The notes beneath the pieces were generated by a model. It worked only from the letters and a program-made list of their open reading frames with translations. It did not search any database and was not told the DNA's origin. Shown one piece after another: positions 39,489 through 46,737 of a stretch of DNA of 46,737 nucleotides; position 1 is the stretch's first letter, and each line of letters begins with the position of its first letter. Made by a program: the position numbers and the translations under genes. This DNA is from Frankia sp. RB7 (GTDB lineage Bacteria > Pseudomonadota > Alphaproteobacteria > Rhizobiales > Xanthobacteraceae): contig JAUEPE010000054.1 of the NCBI GenBank assembly GCA_030403585.1, forward strand, positions 1 to 46,737, given 5' to 3'.

Positions 39489-39959
39489 ATGGCCGCAACC
39501 TCGCAATATCTGACGCTCGGGCTCGCCGGCGAGACGTTCGGCATCTCGATCCGCAACGTGCGGGAAATTCTCGACATGCGGCCGATCTCGCACCTGCCGC
39601 ATGCGCCGGATTTCCTGCTCGGCATGATCGACGTGCGCGGCGCCGGCTACCCGATCGTGGATCTCCGGACCAAGCTCGGCCTGCCGGCCGTGGCAGCCAC
39701 CGAAGCCACCCGCATCATCATCCTCGACGTGCCGATGAAGGAGCGCCTGGTCGGCGTCGGCTTCGTCGCCGACTGCGTGTTCGAGGTTACCGATATCGAC
39801 GAGCAGGCGATCGAGCCCATCCCAGAGGTGGGGGGAAAATGGCAGTCCGATTACGCTGCCGGCATCGGCCGCAAGGGCGAGAAATTCGTCGTCATCTTCG
39901 ATCTCGCCAAGCTGATGGCGAACGATGAGTTACCAGACGAGGCGCCTCGCGCCGCCTGA
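39489..39959 (+). CDS. cheW: Adaptor protein CheW, copy 2
   Basis: The 156-residue protein is a CheW domain (LTLGLAGETFGISIRNVREILDMRPISHLPHAPDFLLGMIDVRG, then DCVFEVTDIDEQAIEPIPEVG). It is clearly different in sequence from copy 1 and lies between the paired receptor genes, so each receptor gene follows a cheW. The duplication of a cheW-mcp unit is plausible, though the cheW copies have diverged more than the receptors. Confidence 0.94.
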   Translation: MAATSQYLTLGLAGETFGISIRNVREILDMRPISHLPHAPDFLLGMIDVRGAGYPIVDLRTKLGLPAVAATEATRIIILDVPMKERLVGVGFVADCVFEVTDIDEQAIEPIPEVGGKWQSDYAAGIGRKGEKFVVIFDLAKLMANDELPDEAPRAA

Positions 39960-40019
39960 GTTTGCAAGCGTAAAGCGTGGTCAAGCCCAAGCACCCCAAT
40001 TCGAACCAACGAGACCGAT

Positions 40020-41822
40020 ATGAGATTCACCGTCAAAGCCAAGCTTGCCAGCGCCTTCGGCGTTGTCATCCTGCTGTCCATGATTGCCGGCGCCGTCGGC
40101 TATCTCAAGCTGTCTGACATGGTCGGAACCGCCGAACATCTGGTTGCCCGCGCCGGTCGAATGGAGAAGGCCGCAGAGCTGGAGAAAGGTATTCTGGCGC
40201 AGGTTCGTGCCGAGAAGAACTCTATTCTGGCCTCCGATGCGGAATATGACCTGTTTGTCGCCGACCTGGTGAAGATGCGCGAGTCCTTGCAGAAGTCCAA
40301 GGACGAGATCTACGCTGCCGCCAGCGAGAGCGGGAGGAAGTTGCTCGACGGCTTTTCCGCCGCTTACGCCAAGATGAACGCCTATCAGGACGAGACCGTC
40401 AGGTTGGCGAAGACGGATAAGGCCAAGGCGACGGACCGGTCCATGCAAGACGGCCGCAAGGTCGTGGCCGATTCGATGGAGGCGGCCAATGCCTATGTGA
40501 ATTATGTCAAAAAAGCCATGGCGGATGAAGCCGAGCAGGCCAGGCAGGATGGCAACCGTGCGGAGATCATGCTGATCAGCCTCGCGCTTGCCTCTCTGCT
40601 GATCGCCGCGGTGGCCGCGACCTGGATCGCGCTCAACATCAGTCGTGGACTGGCGAATGCTGTCGGCCTTGCCGACGCGGTGGCGATCGGCGATCTCAGC
40701 CAGAAGATCGAGTCCTCCAGCAACGACGAGATCGGCGATCTCATCAAGTCATTGAACGCGATGACGGTGAACCTGAACGCCACCGCGGCGGTCGCCAACC
40801 AGATCGCGCAGGGCGACCTCACGGTCGAAGCCAAGGCGCTGTCGGACAAGGATACGCTTGGCCTCGCGCTCGAGCGGATGGTGGAAAAGCTCCGTCAGAT
40901 CGTCTCGGAAGCCCTGACTGCGGCGCAGAACGTCTCCGCCGGCAGCCAGGAGCTCTCCGCCAGCGCCGAGCAGCTCTCGCAGGGCGCGACCGAACAGGCT
41001 TCGTCCGCCGAGGAAGCCTCGTCCTCGATGGAGGAGATGGCCTCGAACGTGAAGCAGAATGCCGACAACGCCAACCAGACCGAGAAGATCGCCGCGCAGT
41101 CGGCCAAGGACGCCGAAGCCAGCGGTGCCGCGGTCGGCCGCGCCGTCAACGCGATGCAGACCATCGCCGAGAAGATCACGATCGTGCAGGAGATCGCGCG
41201 CCAGACCGACCTGCTCGCGCTCAATGCGGCGGTTGAGGCCGCGCGCGCCGGCGAGCACGGCAAGGGCTTTGCGGTGGTCGCTTCCGAAGTGCGCAAGCTT
41301 GCCGAGCGCAGCCAGGCGGCTGCCGCCGAGATAGGCACGCTCTCGGCCGAGACCGTCAAGGTGGCGCAGGAGGCAGGCGCCATGCTGTCCAAGCTCGTTC
41401 CCGACATCAAGAAGACGGCCGAGTTGGTCGAAGAGATCACCGCGGCCTGCCGCGAGCAGGACGTCGGCTCGTCCCAGATCAACCAGGCGATCCAGCAGCT
41501 CGACAAGGTCGGTCAGCAGAACGCCAGCGCGTCCGAGGAGGTGTCCTCGACCTCGGAAGAGCTCGCCTCGCAGGCCGAGCAGCTTCAGTCGACGATCGCC
41601 TATTTCCGCATCGAGCATGGCGGCAAGAGCCATGCGCCGGCGCCGATCGACCGGGCCGTCAATCAGCTCCGCACCAAGGCGGCGCACATGGCGGCAGTCG
41701 AGCGTCCCGCCAAGAAGCAACAGGCCAAGCCGGCGCGCGCCATGAAGGCCGCGGGCGGTGGTGGCTTCGCCTTCGACATGAACGGCGGTGAGGATGATCG
41801 GGACGCCGATTTTCAGCGCTGA
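40020..41822 (+). CDS. Methyl-accepting chemotaxis protein, paralogue 2
   Basis: The 600-residue receptor has the same layout as paralogue 1 (MRFTVKAKLASAFGVV start, 4HB-type sensor, second transmembrane helix near 185-208) but carries an extra HAMP-like segment (LNATAAVANQIAQGDLTVEA) before the signalling coil. The signalling half is nearly identical to paralogue 1 at both protein and DNA level, while the sensor halves have diverged. That pattern indicates recent duplication or gene conversion of the 3' half with different ligands. It ends with the same GGGFAFDM...FQR tail. Confidence 0.95.
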   Translation: MRFTVKAKLASAFGVVILLSMIAGAVGYLKLSDMVGTAEHLVARAGRMEKAAELEKGILAQVRAEKNSILASDAEYDLFVADLVKMRESLQKSKDEIYAAASESGRKLLDGFSAAYAKMNAYQDETVRLAKTDKAKATDRSMQDGRKVVADSMEAANAYVNYVKKAMADEAEQARQDGNRAEIMLISLALASLLIAAVAATWIALNISRGLANAVGLADAVAIGDLSQKIESSSNDEIGDLIKSLNAMTVNLNATAAVANQIAQGDLTVEAKALSDKDTLGLALERMVEKLRQIVSEALTAAQNVSAGSQELSASAEQLSQGATEQASSAEEASSSMEEMASNVKQNADNANQTEKIAAQSAKDAEASGAAVGRAVNAMQTIAEKITIVQEIARQTDLLALNAAVEAARAGEHGKGFAVVASEVRKLAERSQAAAAEIGTLSAETVKVAQEAGAMLSKLVPDIKKTAELVEEITAACREQDVGSSQINQAIQQLDKVGQQNASASEEVSSTSEELASQAEQLQSTIAYFRIEHGGKSHAPAPIDRAVNQLRTKAAHMAAVERPAKKQQAKPARAMKAAGGGGFAFDMNGGEDDRDADFQR

Positions 41823-41837
41823 GGTTTTCCGGAGATA

Positions 41838-41862
41838 GGTACGCCCGTCCGTCGGGCGGACC
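41838..41862 (+). terminator. Terminator-like hairpin after the second receptor gene
   Basis: GGT-A-CGCCCG-TCCGT-CGGGCG-G-ACC is a hairpin with a 6-bp GC core extended by 3 bp past one mismatch, followed by TGTTCTCTTCT. It lies 15 bases after the receptor stop and could separate the receptor part of the locus from cheR-cheB, at least partially. Confidence 0.5.
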
Positions 41863-41960
41863 TGTTCTCTTCTGCTATTGTGTGAACGCGCAGGAATCAA
41901 AATGGCCCGGTTGGTCCGACATTCGTTGCATGCGGGCCTTCAGGGCCGGGGCTGGCGGCC

Positions 41961-42815
41961 ATGATGCCCGCCATGCAGGATACGGCCGTGCATCTGTCGG
42001 ACCGTCATTTCCGCACCATTGCCGAACTGATCGAAGGCCAGGTCGGCATCAAGCTGCCGCAAGGCAAGCGGTTGATGCTGGAGGGACGCCTGCACAAGCG
42101 TGTGCGTGCGTTGAATTTCTCCGACCTGAACGAATATGTCGATAACCTGTTCGAGGCCGATCATTTCGGCACCGAGCTCACCCATCTGATTGATGTGGTG
42201 ACGACCAACAAGACCGACTTCTTCCGTGAGCCGCAGCATTTCACCTTCATGCGGGACATCGCCATCCCGGCGCTGCTCAAGTCACACGGACGCAGGAACG
42301 CAAATCTGAAAGTCTGGAGCTCGGCAAGCTCGACCGGCATGGAGGCCTATACCGTTGCCATGGTGCTGGACGACATGACGCGGAGCGGATCGCGGTTTCA
42401 GTACCGCATCCTCGGAACCGACATCTCGACCGCAGTGTTGCGCCTCGCCAAGACCGCGATCTACACCCGCGACGTGCTGTCGCCGGTGCCGGAGCCCTTT
42501 TTGAAGCGATATTTCCTGTCGTCGCGGGATCGCTCCCGTGGCGAGGTTCGCGTGGTGCCGGAGCTTCGGCGCATGACGCATTTCATGCGGATGAATCTCA
42601 TGGACGCGTCCTATCCGGTGGATCGTGACGTCGATATCGTCTTTTGCCGCAATGTGTTGATCTATTTCGACAAGCCGACCCAGCGCAAAGTCGTTCAACA
42701 GCTCTGCAGTCATCTGCGGCCGGGTGGGTATTTGCTGGTCGGCCATTCAGAATCCATGATTCACAGTTCCGTCCCGGGTTTGAAGCAGGTTCAGCCCACT
42801 ATTTTTCAGGTTTGA
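41961..42815 (+). CDS. cheR: Chemotaxis protein methyltransferase CheR
   Basis: The 284-residue protein has the CheR N-terminal helical domain (LSDRHFRTIAELIEGQVGIKLPQGKRLMLEGRL) and a SAM-dependent methyltransferase domain (VWSSASSTGMEAYTVAMVL, GTDISTAVLRLAKTAIY, DVDIVFCRNVLIYFDKPTQ, GGYLLVGHSESM). It methylates receptor glutamates. The SAM loop reads STGMEAYT rather than the common STGEEPYS, a mild deviation. An ATG at 41973 is an alternative start. It is followed by cheB after 17 bases. Confidence 0.95.
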   Translation: MMPAMQDTAVHLSDRHFRTIAELIEGQVGIKLPQGKRLMLEGRLHKRVRALNFSDLNEYVDNLFEADHFGTELTHLIDVVTTNKTDFFREPQHFTFMRDIAIPALLKSHGRRNANLKVWSSASSTGMEAYTVAMVLDDMTRSGSRFQYRILGTDISTAVLRLAKTAIYTRDVLSPVPEPFLKRYFLSSRDRSRGEVRVVPELRRMTHFMRMNLMDASYPVDRDVDIVFCRNVLIYFDKPTQRKVVQQLCSHLRPGGYLLVGHSESMIHSSVPGLKQVQPTIFQV

Positions 42816-42832
42816 TTGGAGCGCCGCCGGAT

Positions 42833-43924
42833 ATGCCGAAGGAGAAAGTTCGCGTACTGATCGTGGACGATTCGGCGTCGGTGCGCCAAATTCTCCAGAC
42901 GATCCTCAACGACGATCCCGACATCGAAGTGATGGCGACGGCGTCCGATCCGTTCGTGGCGGCACGGCGTCTTCAGGACGAAATCCCCGACGTCATGATC
43001 CTCGACCTCGAGATGCCGCGCATGGACGGCATGACGTTCCTGCGCAAGATCATGGCGCAGCGCCCGATCCCCGTGATCATCTGCTCGTCGCTGACCGAGG
43101 AAGGCTCGAACGTGATGTTCGAGGCGTTCGAGGCCGGCGCCGTCGATATCGTGCCCAAGCCGAAGATCGACACAAGGCAGGCGTTGCTGGAGTGCTCCAC
43201 GCGGCTGCGTGAATCCGTGAAGTCGGCGGCGCGTGCGCGTGTGCGGCCGCGCACGGAGCGGCGTGAGATCGAGAAGAAGCTGACGGCTGACGCCATCATC
43301 CCGCCGCCGGTGCAGGGCAAGGTTCGGCCGACGACCGAGCGCATCGTATGCATCGGTGCCTCGACGGGCGGGACGGAAGCGCTCAACGACGTGCTCGAGA
43401 TGCTGCCGGCGAGTTGTCCTCCCATCCTGATCGTGCAGCACATGCCGGCGGGTTTCACGGCTGCCTTCGCCAGGCGCCTCGACGGCGTCTGCCAGATCCG
43501 CGTCAAGGAGGCAGAGGACGGCGAGCCGGTGCTGCCGGGCTGGGCTTATATCGCGCCGGGCGCCCGCCACATGCTGCTCCAGCGCATCGGCCTGCGCTAC
43601 CAGGTCGCGATCAAGGACGGTCCGCCGGTGTCGCGGCATCGTCCCTCAGTCGACGTGCTGTTTCGCTCGGCGGCCCAGCATGCGGGCGCCAACGCGCTTG
43701 GCGTCATCATGACCGGCATGGGCGATGATGGCGCGCGCGGCATGCTGGAAATGCGCAAACTTGGCGCCTCGACCCGCGCGCAGGATGAAGAGAGCTGCGT
43801 GGTGTTCGGCATGCCCAAGGAAGCCATCGCCCATGGCGGCGTGGAGAAAGTCGTCTCGTTGAACCAAATCCCGCGCGAGATCATGCACTGGTACCAGGCC
43901 GGACATGCGGCGGCGGTGGGTTGA
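42833..43924 (+). CDS. cheB: Receptor methylesterase/deamidase CheB
   Basis: The 363-residue protein has a receiver domain with D58 (VMILDLEMPRMDG) and a methylesterase domain with the serine motif GASTGGTEAL, the histidine in IVQHMPAGFTAAFARRLD and the aspartate in MTGMGDDGARGM. It removes methyl groups from receptors when phosphorylated by CheA. ATG 42833 is directly before the first beta strand; the frame is open upstream inside cheR but unconserved there. Its stop lies just before the next gene's likely GTG start. Confidence 0.95.
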   Translation: MPKEKVRVLIVDDSASVRQILQTILNDDPDIEVMATASDPFVAARRLQDEIPDVMILDLEMPRMDGMTFLRKIMAQRPIPVIICSSLTEEGSNVMFEAFEAGAVDIVPKPKIDTRQALLECSTRLRESVKSAARARVRPRTERREIEKKLTADAIIPPPVQGKVRPTTERIVCIGASTGGTEALNDVLEMLPASCPPILIVQHMPAGFTAAFARRLDGVCQIRVKEAEDGEPVLPGWAYIAPGARHMLLQRIGLRYQVAIKDGPPVSRHRPSVDVLFRSAAQHAGANALGVIMTGMGDDGARGMLEMRKLGASTRAQDEESCVVFGMPKEAIAHGGVEKVVSLNQIPREIMHWYQAGHAAAVG

Positions 43925-43929
43925 TCGCG

Positions 43930-45651
43930 GTGACTGCCATTCCAATGAGCACGCTGATTGATGCGATCACCGCGGTCGAGGATGTCTCGTCGCGCATCGA
44001 GGATGTATTTGCGCGCGTCGGCCACGAGCTGGGTCGTGGCCACATCATCTTCAAGGAATTGAATCAGGGGCTCGCCTCTCTCTCCGGAGAGCTCTCCGGT
44101 GCCGAGATCGAGGGCGCCGCGACCGCGTTGCAGGAGATCGCGGCGCGACTGAGTGAGCTGGCGCGGGCTTTGCCGGCCGAGAGTGCGCTGCTCGCGATGA
44201 TCGGCAAGAGCACGACCGAGGCGTCCGCGCTGCTGAAGCCGTTGTTCAAGCATATCCAGATGATCACCATCATCGCGCGCAGCGCGCGGATCGAGGCGGC
44301 GTCGCTCGACGGTGATCGCGAGGGCTTTCTCGCCTTCACGCAGGAAGCCTACGATCTCGGCAAGGCCGTGCAGGGTTCGATCGAGGGATGCGCGCGGGAC
44401 CAGCAGCGTCTGTCGGAAGCGGTCGCCACCGCCTCCGGCCGGCAGAAGGAATTCGAGAGAAGCTACGGCGATCAGCTGGTCGCGGAGAGCGCCGAACTCG
44501 GTGCTGCCTATTCCGGCCTGCGCGATCAGCGCAGCAAGAGCAGCCATCTCGCCGATCTCGCCAGCGGTAGCACGCGGAAGATCGCCGAGACGGTCGGTGG
44601 CGCGATCATTTCCTTGCAAACCGGCGACAGCACGCGGCAGCGCCTCGAACATGTCTGCCACGGCTTACGCCTCTCGTCCGACTCCGAGCCGAGCCTCGTC
44701 CCTCAGCCCGTCGCTAGCGAAGACGGCCGGTATGCGATCCGCCAGTTGCAGGCGGCCCAGCTCAGGGACGCGCAGCGCGAGTTCGGCGGTGACATCGGCC
44801 AGATCATCCACGCGCTGTCGGCGATTCTGAATGATGCGGGGAGCGTCGTCGGTCACGGCCGCACGCTGTTCGGCGGCGAGAACGGTTCGTCCGCCTCGTT
44901 CCTGGCCCGCATCAAGCAGACGCTGGCACATGCCTCGACCCTGATCGCCACGTGTGAGAGTGCCGGACGCTCGGTCGACGAGGCGCTCGCGGTCGTCGAG
45001 GATACGCTGGCGAAATTCCGACAGGCCATTGCGGGGCTGGCGGAAGCCACGGTCGACATCACGCTGATCGGCATGAACGCGGGTCTCAAGGCGAGCCATC
45101 TCGGCAGCCGCGGCAGCGCCTTCGTCGTCATCGCCAACGAGCTCAAGGCGACCGCCGACCAGGTCTCCGCCGGCGCCGGGCGCTTGCGGCCCGTGCTCGA
45201 CGGCATCGAGCGCTCCGCCAACGAGTTGAAGGAGCTCCGCGTCCAGGGCGATCCCACGCAACTCGCCAATCTGGAGCCGCAGATCCTCCAGGCGCTGCGC
45301 GAGGTCGAAGCCGGCAACGAACGGCTCGGCAAGCTGATGAGCCGGCTCGTCGATGAAGGCGCCGAGTTCGAAGGCTTGATGAATTCAGCGCAAGGCCTGA
45401 TGAGCTCGCTCGGCGAGAGCTCTGCGACGTTGCCCACCGTTGCTGCGCGCCTGGAGACGGCAAGCGCCGGCACGCATCGGCCGCAGCCGCAGGACGAGGC
45501 GCTGCTCGACGATCTCTTCGCGCGCTACACGATGGAGCGCGAGCGCGACGTTCACCGGGAATTTTTGCAAGCCCTCGGGTTGTCGTCGAGCGCGGCCGCC
45601 CGCCGGGTCGATGCGGTCGAGCCTGTGGATGACGGCATAGAATTGTTTTGA
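43930..45651 (+). CDS. Soluble coiled-coil protein with two degenerate chemoreceptor tips and a CheZ-like motif
   Basis: The protein of about 573 residues has no signal peptide or transmembrane helix and is mostly long helices. Two stretches resemble the receptor signalling tip but are degenerate: IIARSARIEAASLDGDREGF (nt about 44269-44330) and DITLIGMNAGLKASHLGSRG with SAFVVIANELKATADQ (nt about 45055-45160). Between them LQTGDSTRQRLEHV has the D-x-x-x-Q spacing of the CheZ phosphatase motif (DLTGQ in E. coli). The GTG at 43930 has GGTGGG nine bases upstream; TTG 43921 and ATG 43945 are alternatives. As last gene after cheB it probably acts on CheA/CheW or CheY. No cheZ, cheC or cheX gene is otherwise present. 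Confidence 0.8.
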   Translation: MTAIPMSTLIDAITAVEDVSSRIEDVFARVGHELGRGHIIFKELNQGLASLSGELSGAEIEGAATALQEIAARLSELARALPAESALLAMIGKSTTEASALLKPLFKHIQMITIIARSARIEAASLDGDREGFLAFTQEAYDLGKAVQGSIEGCARDQQRLSEAVATASGRQKEFERSYGDQLVAESAELGAAYSGLRDQRSKSSHLADLASGSTRKIAETVGGAIISLQTGDSTRQRLEHVCHGLRLSSDSEPSLVPQPVASEDGRYAIRQLQAAQLRDAQREFGGDIGQIIHALSAILNDAGSVVGHGRTLFGGENGSSASFLARIKQTLAHASTLIATCESAGRSVDEALAVVEDTLAKFRQAIAGLAEATVDITLIGMNAGLKASHLGSRGSAFVVIANELKATADQVSAGAGRLRPVLDGIERSANELKELRVQGDPTQLANLEPQILQALREVEAGNERLGKLMSRLVDEGAEFEGLMNSAQGLMSSLGESSATLPTVAARLETASAGTHRPQPQDEALLDDLFARYTMERERDVHREFLQALGLSSSAAARRVDAVEPVDDGIELF

Positions 45652-45792
45652 GCTACCGCCGGCGGCGCGTGTTGCGGCACCGGCAATTTGACGAATTGGC
45701 TTTGCAGGGCGTTAACCGTGGCGAAATACACGCCGTGTCGGTCATTGTCGCGCCCCAGAGTTGGTTGCAAATACGTTTGAATATTACGACGG

Positions 45793-46248
45793 ATGTATTT
45801 CATGCTGAGAGACGGCAAATACGCTGCCTGGTTCAGAACCCCGCGTGGCGAGGGCACAGGCCTTGTCGAATTGATCGAGGGGCGGATCTCGGGCCGCGAC
45901 AGTTTTTTCACCTATGGCGGCTCGTATCAGGTCGATCAGCAACGCTTCACGGCTGTCCTGACCGTGAAGCGCCATGCCGGGGGCAATCCGAGCGTGTTTG
46001 GTCCTGACGAGGTCGAGGTCAATCTGACCGGCCTCTGCAGCGGCGCGGTGGCGACGTGCTCGGGCACGGCGCGAGAAGCGCCCGAGGTGAGCTTCGAATG
46101 CACGCTGATCTACAGCCAGGAAGAAGCGTTGCCGCCCGACGCCAAATGCGCGGTCCTCAAGCTCAATCCCGACAAACTGCCCAAGGGGATCGACGGCCGG
46201 TCTCGGCCGCGGCCGCCGTTGGTGCCGCCCAAACCCCCAGCGTCTTAG
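45793..46248 (+). CDS. GrlR-like beta-barrel protein
   Basis: The 151-residue protein follows the pattern of the GrlR family: GKYAAWFRTPRGEGTGLVELIEGRISGRDSFFTYGGSYQV, then a RHAGGNPSVFGPDEVEVNL segment and GTAREAPEVSFECTL. GrlR in enteropathogenic E. coli is a negative regulator of type III secretion through GrlA, but many bacteria encode homologues with no such system. A proline- and basic-rich tail (residues about 130-151) is unusual. ATG 45793 or 45802 may start it. No type III secretion or grlA gene is nearby, so function here is open. Confidence 0.7.
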   Translation: MYFMLRDGKYAAWFRTPRGEGTGLVELIEGRISGRDSFFTYGGSYQVDQQRFTAVLTVKRHAGGNPSVFGPDEVEVNLTGLCSGAVATCSGTAREAPEVSFECTLIYSQEEALPPDAKCAVLKLNPDKLPKGIDGRSRPRPPLVPPKPPAS

Positions 46249-46356
46249 TTTTGAATTGACGCTGTTTACGCAAAAACCGGCGCAATCGCAGCGCGGCAAC
46301 CGTGCCTTTAGGAGTGAAATCTAGGTTGAGGCTCTCAACAAAAGGCGGACAGGGAC

Positions 46357-46641
46357 ATGCCTCAAATCTGGATGACGTATCAGGAATTTGGGACACTTTG
46401 CGGCTTCAGTGCTGACGAGGCCAGATTGCAGGCGCAGCATTTGCTGCTCGATCGGCGTCGGAGCCGCGATGGAAACACCCGCGTCAAGCTGAATGCGGCA
46501 TTGATCGCCCGGTTCTTGGAGACAATTCGCGAAGCCGAGCCTGATCTCGACGAGGCGATCGCTGCATTGCGTGATACCCATCAGCAAATGTCGGGCGGCT
46601 TCAGGCCGCGGAAGATGAGCTTCGGGCGCGGAGCTGCCTAG
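46357..46641 (+). CDS. Small protein of unknown function
   Basis: The 94-residue soluble protein has a helical N-terminal part (MTYQEFGTLCGFSADEARLQAQHLLLDRRRSRDGNTRVKLN) that could be a small DNA-binding or protein-binding helical fold, a second helix (AALIARFLETIREAEPDLDEAIAALRD) and a basic tail. AGGGAC before ATG 46357 is a fair ribosome-binding site. I do not recognise the family. It stands alone after the GrlR-like gene with a 108-base gap. Confidence 0.6.
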   Translation: MPQIWMTYQEFGTLCGFSADEARLQAQHLLLDRRRSRDGNTRVKLNAALIARFLETIREAEPDLDEAIAALRDTHQQMSGGFRPRKMSFGRGAA

Positions 46642-46651
46642 CCCGGATTTC

Positions 46652-46737
46652 TCACACGGCCAGTTGCTGTGCGACGAGGGATGGGAGGATTTTGCGAAGA
46701 CGACGGTGAGCGGTGGCGCTGAAGGCGCGGCGGGCGA
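46652..46737 (-). CDS. 3' end of a minus-strand gene running off the window
   Basis: On the minus strand the frame entering at the window edge reads ARRAFSATAHRRLRKILPSLV and then AQQLAV before a TGA at 46654-46652. The composition (basic helix, hydrophobic finish) is that of a real protein C-terminus. The family cannot be told from 27 residues. It converges with the small gene ending at 46641. Confidence 0.35.
   Translation of the reverse strand, partial: ARRAFSATAHRRLRKILPSLVAQQLAV

Noticed and set aside
1..46737. CRISPR arrays, tRNA or rRNA genes, phage or plasmid backbone genes
   Set aside because: I saw no regularly spaced repeats, no tRNA-like cloverleaf with CCA end and no integrase, capsid or replication gene. 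The only mobile DNA found is the 212-bp element after tcuB.

Overview
The window looks like chromosomal DNA from a Bradyrhizobium-type alphaproteobacterium (order Rhizobiales). The evidence is uniformly GC-rich coding sequence, the gene repertoire (AraC-type PobR with PobA, a two-subunit NAD formate dehydrogenase, a FecR/CHASE2-cyclase pair) and a pair of CCTCATCCTGAGG...GTCTCGAAGGA palindromic repeats of the kind abundant in that genus. I did not recognise any tRNA, rRNA, CRISPR array, plasmid or phage gene.

Positions 1-10.3 kb form a molybdenum/tungsten cofactor region. It holds a helix-turn-helix regulator with a periplasmic-binding-protein-like (PBP-like) sensor domain, a TupA-type tungstate-binding protein, a degenerate MoeA-like protein, a MoeA fused to a PBP-like domain homologous to the regulator's sensor, a 6-hydroxynicotinate 3-monooxygenase-like flavoprotein, then fdhD-mobA on the minus strand and mobB-moeA-tusA on the plus strand. 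Positions 10.6-17.4 kb carry the probable consumer: an oxalate/formate antiporter, a small secreted PsiF-like protein and fdhB-fdhA. The latter encode a two-subunit formate dehydrogenase laid out like the tungsten enzyme FDH1 of Methylobacterium extorquens. Together these suggest a metal-uptake, metal-sensing, cofactor-insertion and formate-oxidation module.

Positions 17.5-32.9 kb are a mixed metabolic and regulatory stretch: ybaK, a GntR regulator divergent from tcuAB (tricarballylate dehydrogenase type), a 212-bp MITE-like element with a 9-bp target duplication at the tcuB stop codon, an LplT-PlsC-acyl-ACP synthetase fusion, a TetR regulator with two operator copies at its start, pncB, pobR/pobA, and a FecR-CHASE2 adenylate cyclase pair preceded by a CRP-like site.

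Positions 33-45.7 kb are a signalling and chemotaxis locus. A minus-strand HD-GYP response regulator faces a plus-strand run STAS-cheY-cheA-cheW-mcp-cheW-mcp-cheR-cheB, followed by a soluble protein with two degenerate chemoreceptor-tip sequences and a CheZ-like DxxxQ motif. The two mcp genes are close paralogues that differ by an in-frame loss of one HAMP-sized segment. The right end has a GrlR-like protein, a small unknown protein and the 3' end of a minus-strand gene.
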